A stretch of 39,492 nucleotides of DNA, from assembly GCF_900167025.1 (NCBI RefSeq), contig NZ_FUXC01000015.1, forward strand, positions 1-39,492, given 5' to 3'. The DNA is from Treponema berlinense (GTDB taxonomy: Bacteria > Spirochaetota > Spirochaetia > Treponematales > Treponemataceae). Below are positions 25,964-37,473 of this stretch, piece after piece (within the stretch, counting starts at the first letter, position 1; each line of letters opens with the position of its first letter). Below the pieces are notes generated by a model, which did not search any database, was not told where the DNA came from, and worked only from the letters and a program-made list of their open reading frames with translations. Made by a program: the position numbers and the translations under genes.

Positions 25964-26976
25964 TTAATTTTTATCAAAGGATCTCTGTTCAATTTCATTT
26001 AAGAAATCTTCAACACCTTCAAAATATTTTCCATCCTTCTTATATTTCTTTATTAATTTATTGAAGTTCCTTTTTATAAACCAAAAATTACTTTTAGTTG
26101 TAGTCTGTAGTATACCTTCTTTGGCATATCCAATTAGATAATCACGTCTATCATTCTTTTTTTCTAATGAATACTCATATAACTGAAAGTATTTATTTAA
26201 CAAACGCAATGATGAAGTTGATTTTCCAAACAAAGAAGAATAAAAAGCATAATCTGTATTAAATTTTTCACCATTAAGAAATTCATTAATAGTTAGAATT
26301 ATAGCCTTATCATATCCCATTTTTGATAGATATATTCTAATAGTTTTTTCAGATATTCGATTTTTCAATGATTCAATAATCTTTGATCTTTCATTTTCAT
26401 TTGCATTTTTACAAATATACTCAAAAACAGAACGTCTGCAATAATTTATATCATCAGGATTATATTTTGAGAAATCTACATATGGATAAAGTTTATCTAT
26501 AAAATCTTCTTGTGTCTTTCTCCAGAAAGAAGATAATGCTCCTCCGTTCATAATTGATTTTTCATTATGGTCTTTAAAATCTTTTTGTAATTCTTCAATA
26601 GTTTTCTCAATAATAACATCCAGCATCTGTTGTCTATACTTTTCATTAGTTTTTATTTTTTCAACAAATACAGTAACTATTTGTGTTATCGACTGATCTG
26701 ATTTTAATTCAGGAAGAATTGATAATGATTTTTCAATAATCAAATCTTCATCTAAATCGGAAACAGTTTTTATCCAATCAAAAACAGAATTCCAACTTTC
26801 CCATTTGAATTCACCATTAATATGAACTCCATAACCTGTAGAAAGTTGCCATGCAGGATAAGCAATGAAATTTAATATTTTGCTTTTTTCAAACCATTCT
26901 GGCAGCTTATTACTATAGAATCTTGATAAATAATGAACAAATGGAACTACCCAAAAACGATTACGTCCCCCATCGT
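25964..26976 (-). pseudogene. C-terminal part of the SIR2-STAND gene, separated by an IS21 element
   Basis: This is the last ~336 residues of the SIR2-STAND protein. The frame is open from the IS junction (reading DGGRNRFWVVPFVHYLSRFY) to TAA at 25964; a TTG at 26743 can serve as an apparent start, but it is internal to the original gene. It has no motif I recognise and is helical, probably the target-sensing C-terminal region. Subtracting the IS (2356 bp) and one 4-bp duplication copy joins it in frame with the N-terminal part. Confidence 0.88.
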
Positions 26977-27112
26977 TGTTAGCGTCGGGAGAAAATAACC
27001 TCCACGAGTCGGGCGAAATTAACCAAAAAAAGTCAAAAGAAAAAAGCCATTATCAATTTTAGCCATAATCCTTAGAATGGTATTTGACCTAAAATCCCAT
27101 CGAAGGAGAAAT

Positions 27113-28429
27113 ATGAATGAACAAATTGATAACAGCTCACCCCTAAGTTTATCACAGGCTCTGGAACTAATTAAGACCCGCGAAGGTGAAAATTTTTCAA
27201 AAGAGAAAGTTAATCTAGCTGAGCTTCAACGGCTGACCGGAATAACGCGTGGAAAACTCCGGCGGCTGAAGAAGAACAGGTTTGAAGAAAAACCAAATGG
27301 AAACAAAGGAAGAACAGCAGCGAAAAATGTTCTTTCAGGTTACGAATCCGTACTGAACAATTTCCTTAAGACAAACATAACAAATTCCCAGGTCTATTTT
27401 GAACGACTTCAGGAACTTGGATATGAAGGCGGACTCACATCGGTAAAAGTCTATATTCAGAAGCATAAGAATCTTGTACCTGCACCGCGGCAAATAATGT
27501 CGCCACAGGGAAACCGCGGAAGAAGGTTCTCAACGGAACCCGGACAGAGCTACCAGATGGACTGGGGATTTGTTGATGTCCTTGCAGAGAACGGAGAAAT
27601 AATCCGGGCTGCCTGTTTTGCCATGATCTGCCATCATTGCGGGCAGCGGTTCATTGAGTTCTTTCCAAACGCAAAACAGGAAAACCTGTTCATCGGAATG
27701 CTCCATGCCTTCAAGTATATGGGAATTCCAAAGACTATCCTTACTGACAACATGAGATCTGTCGTTACAAAAAGAGACTGTGAAGGAAAACCTGTCTGGA
27801 ACCATGATTATGAGGTTTTTATGAAAACCGTCAGATTCGAGACCAGGTTGTGCAAGCCATACCATCCTTTCACAAAAGGAAAAGTTGAACGGCTTGTACA
27901 GTTTGTAAAGGGAAATTTTCTTGCAGGAAGAACATTCCTGAATGTCACCAACCTGAATGAACAGGCATTGGACTGGTGTAACAGACAGAATTCAAGATAC
28001 CAGAAAGCATTGAACCTTATTCCAAATGATGTTCATGCGGAAAAATGTCTCCTGGTAGCGGCAGAACTTAAGAAACGCGAGGAACTGTTTGTATATCTGT
28101 GTCCGGAAAGACGCATTTCCTTTGACGGCTTTGTAAACTATGAAGGCAGACGTTTCGGGGTTCCGTACACATACACACAGAAAACGGTGCATGTATACAG
28201 GCTTGGCCATGAACTTCTGATTTATTCTGAAGACATGAAGCAAAAGCTTGCTACGCATGAAGTAACCTGGAGCCGCTATGACAGCTACTGCAAGGATCAG
28301 TATGCCAGACCTGACCAGCCTGAAGAATTCCCTACAGCAGATGTAAAGACTTTGATAGAGCAGATAATGCAGCCTGACGAAGAAGACTATTTTGATCAGT
28401 TCGATTTCAGTGGAGGAGATGATGAATAG
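27113..28429 (+). CDS. istA: IS21-family transposase IstA
   Basis: This 438-aa DDE transposase carries out the insertion reaction together with IstB. It has an N-terminal HTH (LAELQRLTGITRGKLRRLKK) and a DDE core: QMDWGFVD (first D), LTDNMRSVV (second D), KGKVERLVQFVK (E). The start ATG at 27113 has AAGGAG 5 nt upstream; a further upstream ATG lacks a ribosome site. The stop TAG overlaps istB by 8 nt. It appears intact and potentially active. Confidence 0.95.
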   Translation: MNEQIDNSSPLSLSQALELIKTREGENFSKEKVNLAELQRLTGITRGKLRRLKKNRFEEKPNGNKGRTAAKNVLSGYESVLNNFLKTNITNSQVYFERLQELGYEGGLTSVKVYIQKHKNLVPAPRQIMSPQGNRGRRFSTEPGQSYQMDWGFVDVLAENGEIIRAACFAMICHHCGQRFIEFFPNAKQENLFIGMLHAFKYMGIPKTILTDNMRSVVTKRDCEGKPVWNHDYEVFMKTVRFETRLCKPYHPFTKGKVERLVQFVKGNFLAGRTFLNVTNLNEQALDWCNRQNSRYQKALNLIPNDVHAEKCLLVAAELKKREELFVYLCPERRISFDGFVNYEGRRFGVPYTYTQKTVHVYRLGHELLIYSEDMKQKLATHEVTWSRYDSYCKDQYARPDQPEEFPTADVKTLIEQIMQPDEEDYFDQFDFSGGDDE

Positions 28430-29234
28430 CGATATTATTTCCTCATTGGGCAACAGTCTTGATGTTCTGAAGATGAAGATTACGGAACAAGAAATTGCCG
28501 ATTACATGATTGAAAGAGAATTCTCTGACTTACAGATGCAGGCAGTTTCGGAAGTTTTCGCAGAGTTTGCAGCCAGAAAAGAGGAAGCCTCAGTGAATTT
28601 TCTCTTAAAATGCTCAAGACTCCCGATGAAAAATCCCAAGACTTTCGAGAACTTTGATTTTTCGGAACTTTCGGGAAAGGGACTTGAAAAGCTAAAGGGA
28701 ATCACAACTCTGGCACCACTTTATGCTCACAAAAATCTTGCTTTTATTGGACCTGCAGGAACCGGTAAAACGCATCTTGCAATGGCATTTGGTTATGAAT
28801 GCTGCAGGAGAATGCTGAAGACTTATTTCATCAAGATGACGGAACTGAACGACATGTTTACCGAAGCACGTAAATATGGCCGTGAGAACAGAGTCATAAG
28901 TTCTCTCGTGAAGCCATCCTGCCTCGTGATTGATGAAGTCGGTTATTGTAATTTCGATACAGAAAATACAAGGCTTTTCTTCGACATGATTGACCGCCGC
29001 TACAACAAAGAAGGCAACTTCAACATAATTTTCACCAGCAACAAGCAACCAAAGTTCTGGAAACAATGCTTTGCTGAAGAAGATACTTTGAAATGTGCAA
29101 TGGACCGAATTTTTGATGATGTGATGATTTTCAATTTTTCAGGTTCCAGTCACCGCGGACAAAAGCGAGAAGCATTCAACCTAACTACGAAAAAAGTGCA
29201 AACTGTTACTGACAGCATTCAGGAAATCGAATAA
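28422..29234 (+). CDS. istB: IS21-family helper ATPase IstB
   Basis: IstB is an AAA+ protein related to DnaC that selects the target and activates IstA. This 270-aa protein has Walker A GPAGTGKTHLAM and Walker B CLVIDEVGYCNF, then FTSNKQPKFW and a C-terminal AMDRIFDDVMIF block. The ATG at 28422 is within the istA end and has GGAGGAG upstream, giving translational coupling. It belongs to a different IstB subgroup from the fragment at the right window edge. Confidence 0.95.
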   Translation: MNSDIISSLGNSLDVLKMKITEQEIADYMIEREFSDLQMQAVSEVFAEFAARKEEASVNFLLKCSRLPMKNPKTFENFDFSELSGKGLEKLKGITTLAPLYAHKNLAFIGPAGTGKTHLAMAFGYECCRRMLKTYFIKMTELNDMFTEARKYGRENRVISSLVKPSCLVIDEVGYCNFDTENTRLFFDMIDRRYNKEGNFNIIFTSNKQPKFWKQCFAEEDTLKCAMDRIFDDVMIFNFSGSSHRGQKREAFNLTTKKVQTVTDSIQEIE

Positions 29235-29332
29235 AATTTGAATTGTGAGATGGGATTTTTGGTCATTTTCGTCTGACTAAAATTGGCGATTTTCTCCTGA
29301 CTCGTAATGGTTAAATTCGCCGGACGCTAACA

Positions 29333-32300
29333 TCGTATAAAGATAACTCGTTTTCGGCAGAAAAATATGAAACTTCTTGTTGCATAGATTCTTTTATTCT
29401 TTCAATCAAACTTGGATTCTTATTTAAAAACTCGTCTGTTTCTTCTTTTTTATAATGGCAAATATATAACCAGAAAAAATAGCGCCAAAAGTATTTGTCG
29501 TCAGCAAACCATTCTTCTATATTCTTTATTGCCTGTTGTCTATTTAAGCTTTGGTCATCATTTGTAAAATTGAATAAATAAGTTAAAGCAAAAGAAGAAA
29601 ATATTTTAGGAATCTTATAGTCTTCCTCATATGCATATTGAAGTTTGTTACCGATATAATCTACCTGTAAATCCAATAATTTTCCACGATCAGTATCTCT
29701 TTCAGAATACTCTTTTGTTTTATCAAGATATTCAATTATATTGTTTACTTCACAAAGAAGATTATCTTTATTTGCAATAATATCTATCTCTTTTTCTAGC
29801 ATCTTTTTTTTCAATGATTCAAATTGAGAAAGATTTTTTTTATGTTCTTCATCTTTTTTAACAGTTTGTGGAAATAATAAAGGATATTCCTTTTTTGATA
29901 ATTCATATAAAGGATGTTTATTTAAATTTGGAATATAAATATCTGCAATACATTCTTTATATACTCTATCCATTCCCTTCAATTGTTGACAAAGAGAAAT
30001 TGCTTTATCTTTATTCTTTATATCAAGAAGAATAACAATAGAATTATGAAGCATCCATAAATTCTGCCAATTAGTATTGTTTATTAAATCAGATAATAAT
30101 AAATTGAATAATGATTCTTTGTGATTGTCATTTAATAATTTTAAATATGTATTAAAATCTGAAATAAAAATACCATCATTCGTAGTAATATATTTTTGGA
30201 ACAGTGTATATAATGCAGGAATTTCATCATCTTGAATTTTTGAAATATTTTCCTTGAATGATTTTAATAAATCTTTATAAAGTTCTTCCACTTGATATGC
30301 TGTATTATGATGAACATAATTAGAATCAATAGAATTTAATATATAAAGAATATCAGAAATTGATATTTCATAGATTTTTATTGTATATGAAAAATATGAA
30401 ATGTCATTATCAAAATGAATAGTAGGCATTTCAAAATCATCATCAAGCGAATTAGGAACAAAAGCTGCTTCATCTGAACTATAATTCTTATTTTGGAGAA
30501 TCTTTATTGCAAGAGGTACTCGTAATTTTCTAATATAAAAATTTGAGTGAAAATGATTAAATAACTTTAGCTTTATACGAAATTCATTTTCATCCTTGAA
30601 ATTATAGAATTCTATATTATCAATGCTAGTTATTTCTTTTACAAATGTGATCCACTCTTTTTCTTCCCAGTTGATTGTCCAATCGTAATCTTCATACCAG
30701 CTTAATATAATATCTTCTGAAAGTAGACCTTTCATCTTCTTTGCAATTTCATTTTCACGGAAAAATCGTATTAACGGAACAGCAACTTCCTTTAATAAAG
30801 GATACTGTTTTTCGTTCCAGAATTTATCATGTACACCAAGCAAAATAACTGCATTTTCGAAAGTAGTTATATCTTCTATAGTTGGATTTCTTAAAAAGTT
30901 TTTAATCGTATCGCAATGTAGTTTTACAGCTTCATCATAAAACTCTTCTGGCAGTAATTTATGCATTGATTCTGACAAGGAATCTATATTCTTCAATAAA
31001 TCATGAGTTTGTATAAAACGAGCATAATAAATAATCTTCGTATTATTATCAAATTCTTTTATGATAGATTTATAAAAATTAATTCTTTCAATCGGCGAAA
31101 GTTTGTTATAGTTTGTTAATAAGATATAGGCCAATGTTTCATTTTTAATTGTATCAATAATTAAAGTATAAAGCTTTGAATTATAATCAATAAAATTGAG
31201 AATGTATTGGATTGCTTTAACTCTTTGCTCTTTTATTTTCCCAGACGAAGTAAAAAATATGTTTTTTATTTTGCTAAATGGTAGATTTAAAATATAAAGA
31301 GAACAATAATAAAATAAATATATTTCAGAAACAAAATAAATATGGTTTGGTTCATTAAATTCAAATAATGAAGATTTTAATATGAATTCAAATTGTTCTT
31401 TATTTTCAATTAAATTATACAATTCACTTTCTGTAATAAAAGATTTATTTTTTGTTACTTGGAAAAACGCAATTTGTTTTAAATATTGTTCAGTAACATT
31501 TAAATTTATTTTTGATAAATCTTTACGCCTATATGTTATATTTAAAGAATTATCATAACGTCGTTTGTCCTCTATAAGAATTAATGATAATAAATTTTGT
31601 AAATATTTCTTATAATCTGAAGTGTTTCTTAAACTTTCGATATTTTTACTTATTGGAATTGAACCTAAATCATTTATTATAACTTTTGTTAAATCTGAGC
31701 TATTAATGTTCTCTTTTTCTAAAATTCTTTGAAGTATAAAGGAATGTATATGTAATTTCTTTTCAAATTCATCTATCAAAATTCTATTACGCAATGAAAT
31801 TATAATTCGAATATTAGAATAAAGAGAAAGAATTTCCATTAGTTGCTTTTGTATTTTTAGAAGTAACGCATCACATATTTCATCAAATCCATCGATAAAT
31901 ATCAGATAATTTTCATTATTGGTTATAAAATTAAATGCAGTATTTGTATAATTGCTTAAATTAATAAATATAGGAATACATTTTTCTTTTAACGTACCAT
32001 TATTATTCATATCAATTATTTCATTATATAAACTGTATAGCTCTAATGTTTTACCGATTCCTGCAATTCCTCTTAACGCTATATTTGAAAAATCATTCCA
32101 TTGTTTTTCCTGAATGAGTTTAATAACAACTTTTTTAAATTCTTCAATACCTATAGTTGCAGTATTATTATCTTCATCAATTAATTTCTTTTTATAAAAA
32201 GGAAGATAGAGCTCTTCAATTTTTTTAGAAGTAATTTTTAATTTTGAATTGTAATAACATTCAAAATTTGTATTATTATTTTTTTCTACTATATTTTTTT

Positions 32301-33465
32301 CTTTTTCATTACTATTTATTTGATTTGTTGAACTATCTTGCGCTTGATTAATAGTTTTATTTTTAGCCTTTTCCTTATTTTTTTCTTCTCCAATATTCTT
32401 TTCATTACCATTTATTTGAGTTGTTGAATTCTCTTGTGCTTGACTAATAGTTTCAATTTCATTTTTAATTTTTGGAACATTTTGAATGGTGGTATTTTCT
32501 GAATTTAGGATTGCTTCTTGGGGGTTACTATTAATAAGCGAAGGATAATTATTGTTAATAGATGATAAGTCATATCCCAAATAAATAAATAAACTTTTCA
32601 TGAAATTATCAAAATCTGATATTTCAATTAAACTAGAGTATTCGTTTACAGCTTTTGCTTTTTCTAAAATTTTCAAAACATTATCTGAAACATTTTTAGA
32701 ATCTCTGCATAACCAAAATAATCCCTTATTTAAAAATTCTTGATTATTGAACCCTTCATCAAATAATTTTTTTATAGACTCATCATTACCTGAATATCCG
32801 ATTACAATTAATCCATGATCTATAAGTTTCTTTTTGAATTGATTCGCAAGAGTCTGTTCTATGTTCCTTAATTCATCTTTCGTATTTTTAAGATAGTCAT
32901 ATCTAAAATCTCCATGTAATTTTGTAACACAAGGAAAAGAATTATTATTAATAGTACTGCCAGCATTTGAAGAACTATAAACATTTATTGTTTGCGTAAG
33001 TTTGTTAGACCTTATACCATGTTCTGTTAATTCGTCAAAGTTTGTCGTCCATATATTCTTAAACTTACCTTCAATAATAAGCTTTCCAAGAACTAGATAA
33101 CCAATCTCTGGCGTTTTATCTTTCACCAATTTTTGTATATATTTGCTTCTATCCTCAGGAGTTTTCAAATAATTATAAAAATAGAATGAATATTCATTCG
33201 TGGCTCCCCTTTTTGGATATCCATCTAACTGGTCGAAAAAAATCTGAATTTCATTTTTCTGCTCATCTGATAATTCTATATATTTATTCGGCGATATTTC
33301 GTTTTTTTCACAAAATATCTCTTTCTTAAATTCCCATACGAGTTGCTCTCCAGTTTTTATACCAGAAGATACAGAAGCACCAGCACCTAAAAATATGTGA
33401 AAATAATCATTATCATTTACTTTTATTTTTGTTTTTAAATCTTCACAAGTAAATTTATTATCCAT
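29333..33465 (-). pseudogene. SIR2-STAND NTPase (Avs5-like), N-terminal part; gene split by IS21
   Basis: The intact protein would be 1713 aa. It has an N-terminal SIR2 domain that in related systems destroys NAD+ on phage recognition: GAGAS (27-31), TTNFD (140-144), KLHGDF (182-187), GYSG (223-226). A low-complexity Asn/Gln/Glu/Lys linker (about 330-400) follows, with a duplicated QAQ.SSTxQINxNEK unit, then a NACHT/STAND ATPase with Walker A GIAGIGKT (466-473) and Walker B LIFIDGFDE (521-529), and a long helical sensor region. The layout matches SIR2-STAND antiviral NTPases (AVAST type V/Avs5). The start ATG at 33465 (GGGAG 10 nt upstream) is 4 nt after the R-M stop. The frame now ends inside the IS at 29311. 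Confidence 0.9.
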
Positions 33466-33469
33466 TCTT

Positions 33470-35542
33470 TTACATCTCCCGAACTTTACTTTCAATGAAG
33501 GAGATTTCTTCTGCTGAAAGTCCGTATTTCTTATACAACTGTTTATCTATTTCTGAAACCGACTTACTCCAATCAATATCACTGTTTGCGGTGAAGTCTT
33601 GTAAAGGTACAAGTCTCCAGGTTTCAATTGGATTATCTTGAGTAATCTTTAGTATTCCAAGCATTGTTCTTGCAAACTTTGTTTTTACATATTTCAATGC
33701 ATTTTCAGCTTCTTCTTTTGAATCAAAAGCACCAATTCCTAAAAATGTTCTTGTATAGCCGAGTATCGGGGTCGATAGTACTTCGCCTATCGCCCCCGAT
33801 CCATTGCTACGAGGAACAAGTACCTTATACTTCATAAGGTTTTCATGACTAATATCTAAATATTTGCGAGGAATAAATCTATAACATCGTTTATTTTTTA
33901 TAACCCCCAAAATTTTAATATCATCTTCATTTGATTTTTTTTCTGTAAAAAGAGGTATTTTATCAAATATATTTTTTTCTAAACGCCTATCTTTTCCTTC
34001 GCTTCCAATACCTTTTATATAGTCAGGATGTTCTTTTAATAACACATCCAAATCAAAATTAGTTTGATTGTACATTATCGACATCAAACTGTTTATTTCT
34101 TCTGTTGGAGCTGCTTTTTTCTTTATTCCATTTAATTCAGGATAAGAGGTAAAAGTTCCAATCTTTTCAAAAGTCTTATTCTTATCCCAATAAGTAACTG
34201 CGACACCGCCTTTTATATCTACTGTTGGGAAAACATCTCCACTGTTTGCCCAATATTGAACAACTTTGTAATGCTCATCATTAAGCATCTTCTCATTCCA
34301 GTCTTTCGGAGTTTTACCGGCATTGAACAAAAATCTTGCTGGATGAATGAAGCTTACCTTTTCACCAAGCTTGCAGGCTGCATCAATAAAAAGATGATAA
34401 ATTGGATCTGAACCGTTTGCCTCTCCTGTTGCCATAATCTGATATGGTGGATTACCTACTATTGCATCAAATTTCATATTGTCCTCCATGGATTCTTCGC
34501 TACGCTCAGAATGACGAAGCCAGTAGCTCTTTTTACTCACTTTGCTTATAAAGTTTTCTGGTTTGTTTTTCAGCTGATTTACTAAGTCTTCAAAGTAGTG
34601 AGCATTTACTTTTGTTCCTGTGAATCCGGCCAAAGTCCTTTGCACAATCTTTTTTGCCATAGGAGTTTTACAAATTAAGAAAATGTTTTCTGCAAGAACT
34701 TTCTTCCACAAATCAATTTCCATTTCTCGTGTAGGCTTAGGACCTAGCTCAAGTTTTGCCCGAGTGCGATATACGCTGTAAGCACAATATAAGGCATACA
34801 AACCGCTTTTTGAGTTTATTTCCAAAATATGTGTATTCTTTTTAAAAACTTCATCAGTAATTTCATTTTGTTTTATTAATTCTGGTTCAAGTATTTGCTC
34901 ATTATAATCTTTATCATAGAAACACCAGCCTCCAAGACTTTGCGCAAGATGCATATTTACAACACGCCAAGGAGTAAGAACAGTTTCTTTATCTGGGTTT
35001 CGGAATGTAGCAAAAATTGAACTTATACGCTCAATTCTTTCTTCAATACTAAGTTTGTCCGCAGCACGAGCCATTTCTCGGATTTTTACACCAGACTCAC
35101 GGAATACATCTGAATCATAATATTTTTTGAACTGCCCAAAGATTTCTTTAGTTACACCTTTTGGCATGAACTCTTCCCATGAAAGGTCGTCAACTAAATC
35201 ACAAAAATTATCAAGAGTAATAGCATCTTCTGTTCCATCAAGATTTTTCTGTAAATCTGCTCCGTACATCAAAAGCGGCATTCTGATAGAAATTCCTCGT
35301 AAAATGGAAATTGCAGTATCGCGATTTTTCTTGATTTCTTTTTCACAAGCTAATGCTTCCTGCTGCTCTGGAGTAAGTTCTTTAATAGGTTTTTCTCTGA
35401 TTTCAGGCATCTGTAATAATTCATACTGCTCATCAGTTAAACCTTGAGCGTTAATGTTTATATCACCTGTACTTCCTTGAGCTTTTGTTGAACCGATTAT
35501 TTCTTTCAGTTTAGAAAACTCTTCAAGAGCAAGTTTATCCAT
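33470..35542 (-). pseudogene. C-terminal part of a single-chain R-M protein: Eco57I-type N6-adenine methyltransferase and specificity region
   Basis: This 690-aa open frame carries a coupler-like helical region (~1-340) and an N6-adenine methyltransferase with VGNPPYQIM (near residue 363). A target-recognition-like C terminus (LVPRSNG, GYTRTFLGIGAFDS) is typical of Eco57I and type ISP enzymes. It is in frame with the helicase part upstream: a TAG at 35567-35569 and eight codons separate them, so its ATG at 35542 is probably internal. A short coding insertion LRHSERSEESM just before NPPY derives from a well-known dispersed repeat. If translated alone, it could still methylate. It ends 4 nt before the SIR2-STAND start. 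Confidence 0.88.
34490..34515 (-). repeat. Dispersed 'HSERSEES' repeat copy inside the methyltransferase gene
   Basis: On the minus strand the stretch starts GTCATTCTGAGCG and ends CGAAGAATCC, the core of a repeat found dispersed in many bacterial genomes, whose translation reads HSERSEES. Here it is read in frame between the coupler and the NPPY motif without disrupting the gene. Confidence 0.7.
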
Positions 35543-35566
35543 GTGAAGAAGCTCATCATTATAAAG

Positions 35567-37158
35567 CTAACTGTCTTCAAAACCATTTTTAACAACCCGC
35601 TCAATATAAGCCTTTTTAAGCTGACCAAGCATTTTTTCGGTATTATAGACCTTCATCTGACTGCCTTCAAAACCTATGATTGGACAGAAGTTTAAGAACT
35701 CGCCCAATATCTCACGGTCATTGTTTGTTGTTTTTCCTGCCTTACTGCTGATTTTTGCAGTTTCCGCAATTACTTTTAGAGTGCGGTCTGGAGCAAAGTC
35801 GAATACAAAACATTCTTCTTTCTGCTTTCCCCCAATTACGGCAGGTGTCTGAACACGAAAAATTGTCTGCATATAAGTACTTGCAGCAGTATTAAAGCTA
35901 CCAGATAGCATAAAACAAGCAGTCCAAGGTTTTACGCTTACGCCGGTAGTGAGTCGTCCACAAGAAAGAGTGATTGAATATGAATCTTCTGGATTTGGAC
36001 CGATTGCTTTTTCTACTTTCTTTAAAGCTTCTTTTTCTTCCTCTTCTTCGTCTCCGTCACCTGCTACATTTGCAATTGCAAATTGGCTAAAAACTGGGTG
36101 CTCTTGTAAAAGTTTACTTAAAGCTTTTGCTTCTTTTACACCTGGAATCATCCAAAGTGAATGACGAAAATTCTGTCTGTATTCTTCTGTTGAATATGGA
36201 TAATTTGAATCAGTATCTTCTTTAGTTAATAAATCAAGAAACTGTTTTATATTTGCTTCGTGTATAAAGTATCCCTCTTTATCAACTCTAAAGAACTCAC
36301 GGAAATTAAAAGCAATATCAGCATCTGCATATTCAGGATAGAGTTTTCCCAAGTTATATGTATAAATACTGAGTTTAGGCAGTACAGAATATGGGTTCGG
36401 GTCTCCCTGATGGATTTTATCCCATTCGGCTTTTGCCCGTTGTTCCATCACATAATCCCAGGTATAGATTTCATCTTCTTTAAAATCATCCATAAGATTG
36501 AATGGAGTACCAGAGAGATGAAGGACTCTCGTGTTTTCTTTACGGCATTTTGAAAGAACTGCTTTACCAAGTTCTGTTTGAGTTCCTTCATGAGCTTCAT
36601 CAATTATGATTAAATCCCAATTAATATTGAAGATTTCTTCATTCTTAGCAAACTTTCCTCCAACAAGTTCAGAACCACGCATATCTTGTATTGAAGCAAA
36701 ATAAATATAACTTCCTGTAGCAGAATTTGCAAAAACTTGTTCACAACCATTTAGGCTTGCACCATAATTTTTTGAACCGTAAAGAAATTCCGGACGGTCA
36801 TAGAAAATCTTCTCATAATCTTCAAACCAACCTTTATCAACGACAGGTCTATGGGTTAGAATCAATGTTCTACGAATGTCACATTCCTTGATAACCTGTA
36901 ACGCCGTAAGAGTTTTTCCGAAACGCATTTTAGCGTTCCATAGCATTTGATGACTGGAATTCTTTTTTGTAAACTGCCTGATAGTTTTGGTTATGGCTTC
37001 TTTTTGCTCAGGTCTAAATATAATTGGGCTTTTATCTTTTGAAACTTCACTTGCATTGAGAGATGTTCTTCCTTCTTTTGCAGCTGCAATTGCTTTCTTT
37101 ACAGTTTCAAGATCTGTGTAAAACCATTCATTTGCTTTATGTTCTGTATCAAATATTT
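35567..37158 (-). pseudogene. Helicase/translocase part of the single-chain R-M protein
   Basis: The superfamily-2 RecA-like motor would move DNA for the R-M enzyme. In frame from about 37158 it reads FDTEHKANEWFYTDLETV, then FRPEQKEAI, Walker A NAKMRFGKT, DEAH box IIIDEAHEG, motif III-like LSGTPFN and motif VI-like QTIFRVQTP. The GIY-YIG part lies upstream in another frame (one A appears to be missing in the AAAA run at 37156-37159), and the frame stops at TAG 35567. The usual ATG 36946 is internal. Restoring one base and the TAG gives a single 1334-aa chain from 37473 to 33470. Confidence 0.85.
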
Positions 37159-37473
37159 TCTTTTAATACCAGAACGTACAAGAATGTCATGAATATCATG
37201 ATCTTGAAAAACTATAAGATTTTTTCCTTTCATATAAGCCGTTGCTTCGGTATATAGAAGTTCAAAAGTAACTCCGGCTGTTTGTGTCTGGTGGCGAATT
37301 CTATCTTTTGCAGCAGCATTTAATTCCTTACAGTTTGGCTCAAAAGCAAAATAAGCCAGTCCTGCATTACAAGAGGCTTCGCCAATTTTAAGAATTCCTT
37401 CATGAGCTGTATCATTGATGCGATAAACATAAATCAATTTTTGCTCAAAGGCCTGATTAAAAATCTGTGCCAT
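37099..37473 (-). pseudogene. GIY-YIG nuclease-like N-terminal part of the single-chain R-M protein
   Basis: The first ~110 residues resemble a GIY-YIG/T5orf172 nuclease: IYVYRINDTAHEGILKIGEAS, RIRHQTQTAG, LLYTEATAY, FQDHDIHDIL. They run to RSGIKRK; then the frame drifts into a short nonsense tail because of the 1-nt frameshift, while the homologous continuation is in the helicase frame. The ATG at 37473 overlaps the stop of the 328-aa companion (TAATG). A GIY-YIG head in place of the Mrr-type nuclease of type ISP enzymes is notable. If this part is expressed alone it yields a 124-aa nuclease-domain protein. Confidence 0.75.

Larger units (their letters stand above)
26977..29332 (+). mobile_element. 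Complete IS21-family element inserted in the SIR2-STAND gene
   Basis: The element is 2356 bp with TG...CA ends, both starting TGTTAGCGTC when read inward, and has two internal terminal repeats at each end (…GGAGAAAAT…, …GAGTC.GG.GAAA…), as usual for IS21. The flanking duplication is TCGT at 26973-26976 and 29333-29336. It carries istA and istB in the usual overlapping order on the + strand, opposite to the host gene. Removing the IS plus one TCGT restores an open frame of 5142 nt. Confidence 0.95.

Noticed and set aside
26743-26743. TTG start of an independent 259-aa gene
   Set aside because: The frame continues upstream to the IS junction and joins the SIR2-STAND frame exactly; the TTG is internal.
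37150-37165. Programmed -1 frameshift in the single-chain R-M gene
   Set aside because: The A-rich run is not a proper X XXY YYZ slippery heptamer in the right phase; one lost A is simpler.
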